Below are positions 1 through 9,341 of a stretch of 64,000 nt of DNA, one piece after another (the stretch's first letter is position 1; every line of letters begins with the position of its first letter). Both the position numbers and the translations under genes were made by a program. The stretch lies in contig NZ_CP067378.1 in NCBI RefSeq assembly GCF_019565505.1, positions 372,001-436,000 of the forward strand, given 5' to 3'. The notes beneath the pieces are model-generated. The model was not told where the DNA came from, made no database searches, and was given only the letters and a program-made list of their open reading frames with translations. This DNA is from Flavobacterium davisii. Its GTDB lineage: Bacteria; Bacteroidota; Bacteroidia; Flavobacteriales; Flavobacteriaceae.

Positions 1-343
1 AATTGGAAGAAGATAACGATATGGGCACATCGAAATCTAATTGCTGATTAGACGGTCTATAAAAGGACACCTTACCTATTATATTTTTGTAATCAAATGA
101 TTTTGGAAATTTTATTATAAGTCCTTCTTTTTTAATTTCTAAAATAACCTTTTCGTTTAGATTGAGAGCATTTTTTTCTTTATCTAATTGATCTTGGTAT
201 CCTATTTCTTTTTTATAATATTCTTCTGTAACCATTTCATGATCGTATTCTTTTGTTCCTTGTACTTTAAATACAAAGTATAATATGAATGTGATAAATA
301 ACCCAAATGCTATCACAATTCCTGTTCCCCAATTTGCTTTCAT
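1..343 (-). CDS. ccoH: FixH/CcoH family protein, 3' end cut by window edge
   Basis: Small membrane protein needed for cbb3 cytochrome oxidase assembly. The visible 114 residues begin with MKANWGTGIVIAFGLFITF, one membrane segment (about residues 7-26), followed by a soluble, charged domain with the FixH-like EEYYKKEIGYQ stretch near residue 45 and SFYRP near residue 95. The reading frame runs off the left end of the window, so the C-terminus is missing. It lies directly downstream of ccoG on the same strand, as expected for the last gene of a ccoNOQPGH operon. Assignment rests on position plus the N-terminal pattern. Confidence 0.85.
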   Translation of the reverse strand, partial: MKANWGTGIVIAFGLFITFILYFVFKVQGTKEYDHEMVTEEYYKKEIGYQDQLDKEKNALNLNEKVILEIKKEGLIIKFPKSFDYKNIIGKVSFYRPSNQQLDFDVPISLSSSN

Positions 344-434
344 AATTCTATTATTACATACCTTTTTTTTAACTCAATAAAACCATTTTATCCATTTTTA
401 TGTCATCTTTTTGTTTTATTAAAGTTGAACTATA

Positions 435-1853
435 CTAATTAAATTTTCTTGGCCCTAAAAAATTACTAGTAGTGGTTTCTATTAACCTTTTATTATTATA
501 AATTTCTATTTTTATTTTTGTCTTATCTCCTTCCAAAAATGCTGGATGAATTTCTACAAACAAAGTTCCACTGGGCTAAATTATCTTTTTTAACCTGAAC
601 ACTTTGTTTACCTACTATTTCAATTTTTCCTTTTGGACTAACTAATTTAAAGGTTACGTTTTTAAAATCATCCATGGTTTTGTTTACTATTTTATAAGTA
701 AAAACATTTGTAATATTTTCTCCTTTATGCTGAAATAATTGTCCTGTAAACGTAATACAGTGGCTTCTACATCATTTCTTAAAAATAGCATTCCTATAAA
801 AATACCTATTAAAATACTTAAAACGGCTACATATCCTTTCATTCGAGTTGTAAAAACAAATTTTTCTTTTTTACAATCTCATTTTCACTTGCATAGCGTA
901 TTAAGTTAATGGGTAAGTTTACACTTGTCATAATAGCATTACACTCGTCTATACAAGCAGTACAATTAACACACTCTAGCTGAACTCCATTTCTAATATC
1001 TATTCCTGTAGGACAAACATTTACGCATTGATGACAATCAATACAATCTCCTTTTCCTAATAGTGTTCTATCTTCTCCTTTCCTAAATTTTCCTCTTCCT
1101 TTTTCGCCTTCACCTCTTACGTGATCATACGCTACATTGATTGTCTTATTATCTAACAAGACTCCTTGCATACGACCGTAAGGGCAAGCTATAATACATA
1201 CTTGTTCTCTAAACCATGCAAAAACAAAATAAAAAACGCCTGTAAAAATTAAAAGAGCAATTAGGGTCGTTGTATTTTGTAAGGGTCCTTGGCGTACCAT
1301 GTCTAATACGGAATCACCTCCTATTAAATAAGCTAAGAAAACATTGGCTATAAAAAGGAGGCTATAAAAAGAGCATCCATTTGGTTAATCTTTTTCTTAT
1401 TTTTTCAGCATTCCATTCTTGTTTAGCTAATTTAATTTGCGCTCCTCTATCCCCTTCTATCCAATATTCTATTCGTCTAAAAACCATTTCCATAAAAATA
1501 GTTTGCGGACAAATCCAACCACAAAAAATGCGCCCAAATGCTACTGTAAATAGAGCTAATCCTACAACTCCAATGATCATTGAAATTACGACCAAATGGA
1601 AATCTTGAGGCCAAAATGGAAATCCAAAAATGGAAAATTTTCGTTCTATTACGTTAAATAATAAAAACGGACTGCCGTTTACTTTTACAAAAGGTGCTGA
1701 GAAAAGAAATATTAACAAAAAATAACTTACTATTTTTCTTTTATCATATAATTTCCCACTTGGTTTTTTAGGAAAAATCCATGCACGTTTTCCCTCTTTG
1801 TCAATAGTTGCAATGGTATCTCTAAAGCTATCTGATGGTAAATGGCCTGCCAT
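435..1853 (-). CDS. ccoG: Cytochrome c oxidase accessory protein CcoG (four apparent indels)
   Basis: Polyferredoxin-type membrane protein involved in copper handling during cbb3 oxidase maturation. The N-terminal part has membrane segments and GRIFCGWICPQTIFMEM; the central part has CIIACPYGRMQG, then GDCIDCHQCVNVCP and CVNCTACIDEC, two 4Fe-4S motifs; the C-terminal part is an Ig-like periplasmic domain (CcoG C-terminal domain) ending near GPRKFN. The frame is broken at about 1367 (extra T), about 870 (missing A), 743 (CCAGG read as CAGG on the coding strand) and 570 (extra T inside CCAGG). Correcting all four gives a continuous 472-residue protein, the usual family length, so I regard the gene as intact. 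It sits between ccoP and ccoH in the operon. Confidence 0.92.
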
Positions 1854-1978
1854 AATTTGTTATTTTTTATGTCATTTTGAATAAAACAGAGTGAAATGGA
1901 GAAATCATATACAATATTTTTATACTTATAGCGGATTTCTCCCTTTGTTTCAAATGGCAACTAATTTTATATTTAGTA

Positions 1979-2917
1979 TTATTTAGCTTTAGTTGAATCT
2001 ACAGTTGCTGAAATGTTTTGAGTTGCAGGCATAGTTGTAGCGCCTTCTTCCCATAGATCTCCTTCGGGTGCTTTAGCTCCAGCTGGATTGGTACCTTGTA
2101 AACTCAATACATAACTTGCTATTTTCTGTATATCTGATGGTTTTATTTGATCTTTCCATGAAATCATACCCTTACCAGCACGTCCACCTTCCATAATGGT
2201 ATTAAATACATTTTTAATTCCGCCGCCTAAAACCCAATATTTATCTGTTAGATTGGGACCTATTGCTCCTCCTGCATCTGCCTTATGACACGCAATACAG
2301 TTTGTTTGAAAAATAGCCTTACCTGCATTAATACTTTCAGCATCTGTTAATAAAGTAACATTTTCTTTGCTCATTAAATCGGGGGCTGTCTTCTTATATT
2401 CTTCTACCTGAACTTTTGCTATAGTCATTTCTTTTTCAAACTCAGTTGTTTGATCATCATGACCTAGCATGTGAAAACGGACTAAATAAATTAATGCAAA
2501 TGCAATGGTCCCATAAAATAGATACACCCACCAAGGAGGTAAAACATTATCCAATTCTTGAATTCCATCGTAATTATGATTCATAATTAACTCATTTTCT
2601 TCTTCTACTTTACGAGAACGAGTTAATTTTTGTATAATTCCTTTAAAAAATTGAGTTTCAGTAAAAGGTAGATTTTCTTCTAATTCTTTTTCTTTACGTT
2701 GTTCTTCAGTTAATAAAGTATCTAAAACTTTATCTGTTGCCTTAAGGACTAACTCTACAGCTATCAGAATTAACAAAAAAATCAATAAAATAACATTTAG
2801 TATAGGGTACTTAATAAAAGCTGGACGGTCGCCCGAGTCTATAAAAAATTCCATCGCCATGAAAAACAAGGCAAAAAATGCTGGAATTCTTACGTATATA
2901 GGAAATATTTTTTTCAT
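1979..2917 (-). CDS. ccoP: cbb3-type cytochrome c oxidase subunit III (CcoP)
   Basis: Electron-entry subunit of the cbb3 terminal oxidase, 312 aa. There are N-terminal membrane segments around residues 10-30 and 35-60, a further one near 130-150 (PPWWVYLFYGTIAFALIY), and a C-terminal cytochrome c domain with one CIACH heme-attachment motif near residue 207 and a distal Met in GKGMISW. Proteobacterial CcoP proteins carry two c-type hemes; only one CxxCH is present here, together with an extra N-terminal membrane region, as is usual for Bacteroidetes. It ends in a low-complexity tail. It is co-oriented with ccoQ and ccoNO upstream and ccoG downstream. Confidence 0.95.
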   Translation of the reverse strand: MKKIFPIYVRIPAFFALFFMAMEFFIDSGDRPAFIKYPILNVILLIFLLILIAVELVLKATDKVLDTLLTEEQRKEKELEENLPFTETQFFKGIIQKLTRSRKVEEENELIMNHNYDGIQELDNVLPPWWVYLFYGTIAFALIYLVRFHMLGHDDQTTEFEKEMTIAKVQVEEYKKTAPDLMSKENVTLLTDAESINAGKAIFQTNCIACHKADAGGAIGPNLTDKYWVLGGGIKNVFNTIMEGGRAGKGMISWKDQIKPSDIQKIASYVLSLQGTNPAGAKAPEGDLWEEGATTMPATQNISATVDSTKAK

Positions 2918-3011
2918 AATGCTTAAATTTTATTTTTTAGCAGTATATATCTATTATCTTATTATGTTTGATATAGAGCTACAATCTGCTATAAAACAGC
3001 CGTTTTATGTT

Positions 3012-3206
3012 TTATAAATTTAAAAATTCGTCTGTAGTACCTTCAGCAAAAGGCAAATTACTTAATTGATTTATCTTTTCTTTTTTATAGGTAAAAACCC
3101 AACAATACAATCCTACAAAAAAGAAGAAAAAGATTAACAATGAAATGATAGGATATATCTCAATTCCTGTGATATTTTCCATAGTATGTTTAACAAACTT
3201 CAACAT
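3012..3206 (-). CDS. ccoQ: cbb3 oxidase small subunit CcoQ/FixQ
   Basis: 64-aa protein with one membrane segment (IISLLIFFFFFVGLYCW, about residues 20-36) followed by a charged cytoplasmic tail, as in CcoQ/FixQ subunits that stabilise the cbb3 complex. It lies between ccoNO (4 bp upstream) and ccoP. Sequence alone would be weak evidence for such a short hydrophobic protein, but position and size are typical. Confidence 0.85.
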   Translation of the reverse strand: MLKFVKHTMENITGIEIYPIISLLIFFFFFVGLYCWVFTYKKEKINQLSNLPFAEGTTDEFLNL

Positions 3207-3210
3207 AGTT

Positions 3211-5397
3211 TTATTTTTGAGAATCTTTAACTTTTATATCAGTACCTAAACGTTGTAAATAGGCTATTAGAGCTACAATTTCACGATCCTTCATAGGAAC
3301 AAATTCTTCTTGACGGATTTTAGCATTTTTTTCGCTTTCAGCATAACTTTTTACAAAATCTGGATCATTTTTCAAATTTGTCTCTATTTTAGCTGATTGC
3401 TCTGCAATAGATGTTTTGGCATTTTTGATGTCTTCTTCGGTATAAGGCACTCCTAATGTTTGCATTACTTTCATTTTTTTCTCAATTTGAGAATAATCAG
3501 CAGATTTATTATCAAATAACCATTTGTATGCAGGCATAATAGAGCCCGCTGATGTACTTTGGGGATCCCACATGTGATTAAAATGCCAGTTATCATTATA
3601 CTTACCCCCAACTCTAAATAAATCGGGACCTGTACGTTTTGATCCCCATAAGAACGGATGATCATATACATATTCACCTGACTTAGAATACTCTCCATAG
3701 CGTGCAACTTCTGATCGGAAAGGACGAATCATTTGGGAATGACATCCTACACATCCTTCACGGATATATAAATCACGTCCTTCTAATTCTAAAGGAGTGT
3801 AAGGTTTTACACTTGAAATAGTTGGAATATTAGATTTTACAACGATTGTTGGAATAATTTGTATAATTCCTCCTATTAAAATGGCTATTGTAGCTAAAAC
3901 TGTTAATTGAACAGGTTTTCTTTCTAACCAAGCATGAAATTTTTCATTTTTTAAACGATATGGAGCAATCGTAACTAGAGCGGGTGCTTCGGCTAATTCA
4001 TCTTCTACTGATTGTCCGTTTACAACTGTTTTATAAGCATTATAAACCATTACTAACATTCCTATCAAGTACATACTTCCTCCTACAGCACGAATAGCGT
4101 ACATAGGCATGATTTGAGTTACTGTTTCTAAGAAATTACCATATACTAACGATCCGTCTGGATTAAACTGTTTCCACATAGAGGCTTGTGTAAAACCAGC
4201 CACATACATTGGTAAAGCGTACATGATGATACCTAATGTTCCTATCCAAAAGTGGAAATTAGCTAATTTTTGGGAGTATAATGATGTTTTTGTTAATCTA
4301 GGTAACAACCAATAAATAATACCAAAAGTCATAAAGCCATTCCAAGCTAAAGCACCAACGTGTACGTGTGCCACGATCCAATCCGTAAAATGTGCTATGG
4401 CATTTACATTCTTTAATGATAACATAGGGCCTTCAAAAGTAGCCATACCATAACCTGTAAGCGCTACTACAAAGAATTTTAATACAACATCCGTACGTAC
4501 TTTATCCCAAACACCTCTTAAGGTTAAAAGTCCGTTAATCATACCTCCCCAAGAGGGCGCAATTAGCATTACAGAAAATACTACCCCTAAATTTTGCGCC
4601 CAATCAGGCAAAGCTGTATATAACAAATGGTGAGGTCCTGCCCAGATATATAGAAATATTAAAGACCAAAAGTGAATAATTGATAATCTGTAAGAATACA
4701 CGGGTCTGTTAGCTGCTTTTGGCATGAAATAATACATTAAGCCAAGAAAAGGAGTTGTTAAGAAAAAGGCAACCGCATTATGTCCATACCACCATTGTAC
4801 CAATGCGTCTTGAACGCCTGCATAAACAGAATATGATTTTAAACCATTAACTGGTAATTCTAAACTATTAAAAATATGTAATACTGCTACCGTTACAAAA
4901 GTGGCTATATAAAACCAAATGGCTACATAAAGGTGTCTTTCTCTACGACGTAAAATAGTCATAATCATATTAACACCAAATACTACCCAAATTACTGCTA
5001 TAGCAATATCTATTGGCCATTCTAGTTCTGCATATTCTTTAGAAGTGGTATAACCTAAAGGTAAAGAAATAGCAGCCGCAACAATAATTAACTGCCATCC
5101 CCAAAAATTTAGGTTACTTAAAAAATCGCTATACATTCTTGTTTTTAATAATCGCTGGATTGAGTAGTAATAACCAGCAAACATTGCATTGCCCACAAAA
5201 GCAAAAATGATTGCATTTGTATGCAGGGGGCGTAATCGTCCGTAGCTCAACCACGAAATACCATCTGTAATATTAGGGAATAAATACATTGTTGCTAACA
5301 ATAGCCCTACTAACATACCTACTACCCCAAAAACTATGGTTGCGTATATGAACTTATTTACAATTTTGTTGTCGTAATAAAATTGTTGCATTTCCAT
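3211..5397 (-). CDS. ccoNO: Fused cbb3 oxidase subunits I and II (CcoN-CcoO)
   Basis: Catalytic core of the high-affinity cbb3 oxidase, 728 aa. Residues 1 to about 480 are the CcoN heme-copper oxidase domain with about 12 membrane segments; ligand histidines are visible in PLHTNAIIF, WWYGHNAVAFFLT, AGPHHLLYTALPDW and DWIVAHVHVGALAWNGF. From about residue 500 a second part begins with a membrane anchor and a c-type cytochrome domain, EGCVGCHSQMIRPF, then GPDLFRVGGKY and a Met-containing IMPAYKWLF, which is CcoO. The N-O fusion is normal in Bacteroidetes. It starts 2 bp after ccoS ends, so the two are cotranscribed. Confidence 0.97.
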   Translation of the reverse strand: MEMQQFYYDNKIVNKFIYATIVFGVVGMLVGLLLATMYLFPNITDGISWLSYGRLRPLHTNAIIFAFVGNAMFAGYYYSIQRLLKTRMYSDFLSNLNFWGWQLIIVAAAISLPLGYTTSKEYAELEWPIDIAIAVIWVVFGVNMIMTILRRRERHLYVAIWFYIATFVTVAVLHIFNSLELPVNGLKSYSVYAGVQDALVQWWYGHNAVAFFLTTPFLGLMYYFMPKAANRPVYSYRLSIIHFWSLIFLYIWAGPHHLLYTALPDWAQNLGVVFSVMLIAPSWGGMINGLLTLRGVWDKVRTDVVLKFFVVALTGYGMATFEGPMLSLKNVNAIAHFTDWIVAHVHVGALAWNGFMTFGIIYWLLPRLTKTSLYSQKLANFHFWIGTLGIIMYALPMYVAGFTQASMWKQFNPDGSLVYGNFLETVTQIMPMYAIRAVGGSMYLIGMLVMVYNAYKTVVNGQSVEDELAEAPALVTIAPYRLKNEKFHAWLERKPVQLTVLATIAILIGGIIQIIPTIVVKSNIPTISSVKPYTPLELEGRDLYIREGCVGCHSQMIRPFRSEVARYGEYSKSGEYVYDHPFLWGSKRTGPDLFRVGGKYNDNWHFNHMWDPQSTSAGSIMPAYKWLFDNKSADYSQIEKKMKVMQTLGVPYTEEDIKNAKTSIAEQSAKIETNLKNDPDFVKSYAESEKNAKIRQEEFVPMKDREIVALIAYLQRLGTDIKVKDSQK

Positions 5398-5399
5398 AA

Positions 5400-5588
5400 T
5401 TAATTTTGTTTTTCTGAATTTATATTTGTTTTGGGTTTACTATTTTTTAACTCATCTTCAAATAACATTCGTACTGAAGGAGTATAATCATCGTCAAACT
5501 GACCACTTCTTACTGCTCTAATAAAGATGTAAAGAAAAGTAACAGCTAATACAATGCTGATGCAGATTAATAAATATATAATACTCAT
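5400..5588 (-). CDS. ccoS: cbb3-type cytochrome oxidase assembly protein CcoS
   Basis: Small membrane protein required for cofactor insertion into cbb3 oxidase. From MSIIYLLICISIV there is one membrane segment, then the family hallmark FIRAVRSGQFDDDYTPS, and a polar tail; about 62 aa. I place the start at the ATG at 5588 rather than the longer frame at 5609, because the -7 promoter box at 5607-5614 would otherwise overlap the coding sequence. It is the first gene of the ccoS-ccoNO-ccoQ-ccoP-ccoG-ccoH unit. Confidence 0.93.
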   Translation of the reverse strand: MSIIYLLICISIVLAVTFLYIFIRAVRSGQFDDDYTPSVRMLFEDELKNSKPKTNINSEKQN

Positions 5589-5606
5589 ATCTTTATTTTT
5601 ACACTT

Positions 5607-5614
5607 CAAATTTA
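5607..5614 (-). promoter_or_regulatory. -7 promoter box of the ccoS-ccoNOQP operon
   Basis: TAAATTTG on the minus strand, a full match to the Bacteroidetes TAnnTTTG -7 element, about 20 bp upstream of the ccoS start. Its centre is 33 bp from the centre of the palindromic operator at 5636-5651, which places the operator at about -40. Confidence 0.7.
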
Positions 5615-5635
5615 CCTTGACTATATGGGATAAAA

Positions 5636-5651
5636 TATGATTTTTATCATA
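5636..5651. promoter_or_regulatory. Crp/Fnr-type operator upstream of the cco operon
   Basis: Perfect inverted repeat TATGATTTTTATCATA (TATGA-N6-TCATA), the geometry of Crp/Fnr family sites. Centred near -40 relative to the predicted ccoS promoter, the class II activator position. An equivalent palindrome occurs at 8149-8164 next to the regulator gene itself. Confidence 0.75.
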
Positions 5652-5715
5652 CTCCCTATTTTGTTTAATATTTCAAGTTTCTTTTTTTAATAAACCTCAA
5701 ATCTGTAACTTAAAA

Positions 5716-8091
5716 TTATTTTTTAGACGCATAAAAATTACTCATTAATGTTACAAAACTCACAATAGTAATAGTGCTTAATGGCATTATAATAGCAGCC
5801 ACTATAGGTAATAAATTACCTGTTACAGCATAACTAAGTCCTATAACATTATACAATAGTGATAATCCAAAACTCATATAGATGGTTTTCATGGCATTTT
5901 TTGAATATTGCATAAAAAAATGTATCTTGGAAAATTGGGTTGCATCTAAAATACCATCACAAGCAGGAGAAAAAACATTCACATTTTCTGAAATAGCAAT
6001 TCCTATATTACTTTGAGCTAATGCTCCTGCATCATTCAATCCATCTCCTACCATCATAACATTTTTGCCTTCTTTCTGCAATTTTTCAATATATTGTAAC
6101 TTTTCCTCTGGTTTTTGATTAAAAACTAAACGCGTAGAAGAGGGTAACATTTTTTGTAAAATCTTTTTTTCTCCATCATTATCTCCTGACAACACAACTA
6201 ATTGGTATTTTTTAGATAAATTTTCAAACAGTTGTTCCAATCCTTCTCTATACTGATTATTAAAAACATAACTCCCTTTATATATTCCATTCCATTCAAT
6301 ATGTACTTTGGTTTTTTTATGAGTATTTTCACTCATGTGTTCCAAAAATTGAGAGGAACCTAATTTTATTGAATTTCCAGCTATTTTTGCAAAAATTCCT
6401 TTTCCTGTTATCTCTTCAAAGTCTGTTACTTCTATTTTTTCATAAACTGGAATAAAATCATATAATCTTCTACTTAAAGGATGATTAGATCCTCTAAGTA
6501 CATTTTTCAGCTGTTTTAATTCTATTAAACTTAGTTCTGTTCCTTCGTAAGTTATAGCCGTTTTTTTATTAGTTGTAATGGTTCCTGTCTTATCAAAAAC
6601 AATTGTGTCTACTTTTGCTAACTGTTCTATAACCGTTGTGTTTTTAAGATACAATTTTCTATACCCCATTATACGAAGAACATTACCTAGCGTAAAAGGA
6701 GCTGTTAATGCCAATGCGCAAGGACAGGCTACAATTAGAATTGCCGTAAAAACATTAAAAGCGGTAACAGGTTGTCTAAATATCCAAAAAACAAAGGATA
6801 AAAAAGCTAATAGTAACAATGCTGGGGTAAAATATCGACTGATAGTATCTGTAATTGTTTTATACTTTTGTTCTACTCTTTTTTGAAAAACATCATTACT
6901 CCATAATTGGGTTAAATAACTTTGCGATACAGAGTTTAACACTTCTATCTCTATTACTTTACCAATTTGCTTTCCTCCAGCATATACCTTATCTCCCGAT
7001 TTTTTCTTTATTGGAATGGCTTCACCTGTAACAAAACTATAATCAATAGACCCTTCTGATGTAATTAAAATACCATCTACAGGAATTAATTCTTGATTTC
7101 TAATTAAGAGTCTATCTCCTTTTGAAATATCATATACCTGAATAGGTTCTTCTAATCCATCTGCTGTAATTTTCGTAATGGCTATTGGAAAATAAGATTT
7201 ATAATCCCGTTCAAATGATAAAAAATTATAGGTTTTTTGCTGAAATAATCTTCCTAATAACATAAAGAAAATCAATCCACACATACTATCAAAAAAACCT
7301 TGCCCGTAATCAAAAACTATATCTATAGTACTTCTAACAAACATGACTACAATTCCTAAAGCAATAGGAATATCTATGTTAAGCATTTTTGACTGAATGC
7401 TTTTCCAAGCAGACACATAATATCCCCAAGCGGAATAAAAAAAAGGAGGTAATGACAAAGAAAAAATTAACCAACGAAAAAAGCTTTTGTATTGTTCTAT
7501 CCAAAACTCCCCTACTTCAAAATATTCTGGAAAAGAAAGCAACATAATGTTGCCAAAAGAAAAAAAGGCAACCCCTATTTTATAAATTAAGGTTCTATCA
7601 ACTTCTTGTCTTTTATTTTCATAATTTTCTAAACTAATGTAAGGTTCATAACCTATTTTACTAAGTATTTCAACAATATCTTTTAGATTCGTTTTTACTG
7701 GATTATAGGTAATTCTAACTTTCTTTTGATTAAAATTAACTTGTGAACTAACAACTCCTTCGATTAACTTTTGAAGATTTTCTAAAATCCAAATACATGA
7801 ACTACAGTGTACATGTGGTATATACAAAGAAACAACATGAACTCCTTCTTCTTCAAAATCCAATAATTTAGAAACGATTTTTTTATCATTCAAAAAAACG
7901 TACTTCCCCTTAATATCCTGTGGAGCAGTACCGGGGGATTGCTCAAAGTCATAATAACAAACCAAATCATTTTGACTAAAAATCTCATATACTGTTTTAC
8001 AGCCCACACAGCAAAAAGACTTGTCTTCTAAAACAATTTCTTCCGTTTTTACAATATCGTTTCCACAATGAAAACAATGTATTTTATCCAT
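5716..8091 (-). CDS. ccoI: Copper-translocating P-type ATPase CcoI/FixI
   Basis: P1B-type ATPase supplying copper for cbb3 oxidase maturation, 791 aa. The N-terminus has a zinc-finger-like region (CFHCGNDI, then CCVGCKTVYEIF) followed by a heavy-metal-associated-like domain with HCSSCIWILENL near residue 95. Later come the CPCALALTAP ion channel motif, the phosphorylation site DKTGTIT and the hinge GDGLNDAGAL, all intact. The paired N-terminal domains and location beside ccoS/ccoNO distinguish CcoI from ordinary CopA. It is transcribed divergently from the Crp/Fnr regulator, with a palindromic operator between them, and is separated from ccoS by its own promoter region. Confidence 0.95.
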   Translation of the reverse strand: MDKIHCFHCGNDIVKTEEIVLEDKSFCCVGCKTVYEIFSQNDLVCYYDFEQSPGTAPQDIKGKYVFLNDKKIVSKLLDFEEEGVHVVSLYIPHVHCSSCIWILENLQKLIEGVVSSQVNFNQKKVRITYNPVKTNLKDIVEILSKIGYEPYISLENYENKRQEVDRTLIYKIGVAFFSFGNIMLLSFPEYFEVGEFWIEQYKSFFRWLIFSLSLPPFFYSAWGYYVSAWKSIQSKMLNIDIPIALGIVVMFVRSTIDIVFDYGQGFFDSMCGLIFFMLLGRLFQQKTYNFLSFERDYKSYFPIAITKITADGLEEPIQVYDISKGDRLLIRNQELIPVDGILITSEGSIDYSFVTGEAIPIKKKSGDKVYAGGKQIGKVIEIEVLNSVSQSYLTQLWSNDVFQKRVEQKYKTITDTISRYFTPALLLLAFLSFVFWIFRQPVTAFNVFTAILIVACPCALALTAPFTLGNVLRIMGYRKLYLKNTTVIEQLAKVDTIVFDKTGTITTNKKTAITYEGTELSLIELKQLKNVLRGSNHPLSRRLYDFIPVYEKIEVTDFEEITGKGIFAKIAGNSIKLGSSQFLEHMSENTHKKTKVHIEWNGIYKGSYVFNNQYREGLEQLFENLSKKYQLVVLSGDNDGEKKILQKMLPSSTRLVFNQKPEEKLQYIEKLQKEGKNVMMVGDGLNDAGALAQSNIGIAISENVNVFSPACDGILDATQFSKIHFFMQYSKNAMKTIYMSFGLSLLYNVIGLSYAVTGNLLPIVAAIIMPLSTITIVSFVTLMSNFYASKK

Positions 8092-8119
8092 AAATTCATT
8101 TGCTCTTTAAAACCTTCAA

Positions 8120-8127
8120 CAAATTTC
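8120..8127 (-). promoter_or_regulatory. Candidate -7 box of ccoI
   Basis: GAAATTTG on the minus strand matches TAnnTTTG at 7 of 8 positions. Its centre is 33 bp from the operator centre at 8156.5, the same spacing as in the ccoS promoter; that match is the main support for it. Confidence 0.5.
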
Positions 8128-8148
8128 CTTTCTTATTGATTATTTTAC

Positions 8149-8164
8149 TATGATATTTGTCATA
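8149..8164. promoter_or_regulatory. Crp/Fnr-type operator between ccoI and the regulator gene
   Basis: TATGATATTTGTCATA, again TATGA-N6-TCATA. For ccoI (minus strand) it lies near -40, an activating position. For the regulator gene (plus strand) its centre is only 19 bp from the -7 box, so it would overlap the -33 region and could mediate negative autoregulation. Confidence 0.75.
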
Positions 8165-8171
8165 CTTTAAA

Positions 8172-8179
8172 TATCTTTG
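8172..8179 (+). promoter_or_regulatory. -7 promoter box of the Crp/Fnr regulator
   Basis: TATCTTTG, exact TAnnTTTG match, 18 bp upstream of the ATG at 8198. It overlaps the alternative start at 8177, which argues for the later start codon. Confidence 0.6.
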
Positions 8180-8197
8180 GATGCTGATTTTTGTGCT

Positions 8198-8878
8198 ATG
8201 AGCAAATGTGAACAATGTATCGTTAGACAATTCAGTTCTTTGAAGGCTCTAACAAAGGACGAATTATTACGAATGGCCGAATGTAAAACGTCATACACCA
8301 TTAAAAAAGGAGAGTCTATTTTTGAAGAAGGTGATATGACCAATGGCATATTTTGTATAAAGGATGGTGTTTGTAAAATGACCAAACTGAGTACTAATGG
8401 TAAAGACCAAATTGTAAAATTAGTAAAGTCGGGAGAACTCTTAGGACAACGATCTATGATTAGCGAAGAACCCGCCAACTTAAGTGCTGTTGCCTTAGAA
8501 GATATGGAAGTTTGCTTTGTTCCTAAAAGCGAAATTTTGAAATTTTTTAATCAAAACAATCAGTTTTCTATGAATATAATGAAAACTATTTGTAGTGATT
8601 TAAAGGAAGCTGATGATCACATGGTTTCAATGGCTCAAAAAAGCGTAAAAGAACGTTTAGCAGAAACTCTTATTTATTTAGAAGAAACTTTTGGTAATAA
8701 TGAAGACGGCTCTCTTCGTATTCAACTATCCAGAGAAGAATTAGCTGGTATAATAGGTACCGCTACCGAAAGCTGTATCCGATTACTTTCTGAATTAAAC
8801 AAACAAGAGTTAATCAGTATATCAGGTAAAAAAATTGCTATTAAAAATAAAAACCAATTACGAAAAATAGCAGAATAA
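8198..8878 (+). CDS. Crp/Fnr family transcriptional regulator
   Basis: About 226-aa regulator. The N-terminus MSKCEQCIVRQFSSL has a CxxC pair like Fnr, then a cyclic-nucleotide-binding fold (KKGESIFEEGD, GEILGQRSM-like segment at residues 90-100), a dimerisation helix, and a winged helix-turn-helix with LSREELAGIIGTATESCIRLL. The recognition helix keeps the Glu and Arg that read the TGA core in Crp/Fnr proteins, which fits the TATGA half-sites on both cco promoters. Only two N-terminal cysteines are close together and the classic Fnr four-cysteine set is not clear, so whether it binds an Fe-S cluster is open. Start at 8198 rather than 8177 because a -7 box overlaps the latter. Probable oxygen or redox control of cbb3 oxidase. 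Confidence 0.9.
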   Translation: MSKCEQCIVRQFSSLKALTKDELLRMAECKTSYTIKKGESIFEEGDMTNGIFCIKDGVCKMTKLSTNGKDQIVKLVKSGELLGQRSMISEEPANLSAVALEDMEVCFVPKSEILKFFNQNNQFSMNIMKTICSDLKEADDHMVSMAQKSVKERLAETLIYLEETFGNNEDGSLRIQLSREELAGIIGTATESCIRLLSELNKQELISISGKKIAIKNKNQLRKIAE

Positions 8879-9122
8879 ATTTTAATATCACAATATACTT
8901 TTCTCTTTAAATAATAAATTTAGCCAAATAAAAATAACTTTGAATATAAAAAGAAGCGATTTCTTTGTCTTTTCTATCTTCATCACAAAAGATACTCTTT
9001 ACTTAGTTTAAAAAAGACTCTTTTTGATTGTACTAAATTAGTTCTTTGCAAACAATAAATGTCAATAAACTAAAAAACAATCCTTATAAACCACTCTAAA
9101 AAAATACAAAACCATTCCTATT
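8879..9122. other. Intergenic stretch with no recognisable gene
   Basis: AT-rich non-coding DNA downstream of the Crp/Fnr gene. A short segment near 8960-8990 resembles the tail of the decayed palindromic family at 24478, 27084 and 48568, but too weakly to annotate as a copy. Confidence 0.5.
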
Positions 9123-9302
9123 TAACGTAAGTTCGACATAAAAAGCATTGATTTTTAAGATATTACACAAAAACTTTGTACTTCCATTAGTACTTTCTTT
9201 GTGTTTTTCGTCGTATAGCTATTCACAAAGTTCCTCAAAGAAATATGAAAGAACTGTTTATTAGCAAGTTAAAAGTTTTTTTAAGTCGAACTCTCGCTAT
9301 TT
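9123..9302. repeat. Short inverted-repeat element, family 2, copy 1
   Basis: About 180-bp non-coding element whose ends are imperfect inverted repeats (TAACGTAAGTTCGACATAAA at the left, the complement of TAGCGAGAGTTCGACTTAAA at the right). A second copy with the same interior lies at 61777-61953. Size, termini and lack of coding capacity fit a MITE-like non-autonomous element. Confidence 0.75.
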
Positions 9303-9341
9303 ATGATTAATTCTTTTTTCTTTACTTCTTCATATTTACAC

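Noticed and set aside
1979..2917. Loss of a heme in CcoP as a defect
   Set aside because: A single CxxCH is, as far as I know, usual for the Bacteroidetes form, so it is not treated as damage.
8177..8197. Earlier start of the Crp/Fnr gene (MDADFCAM)
   Set aside because: It overlaps the TATCTTTG promoter box, and family similarity begins at MSKCEQC.
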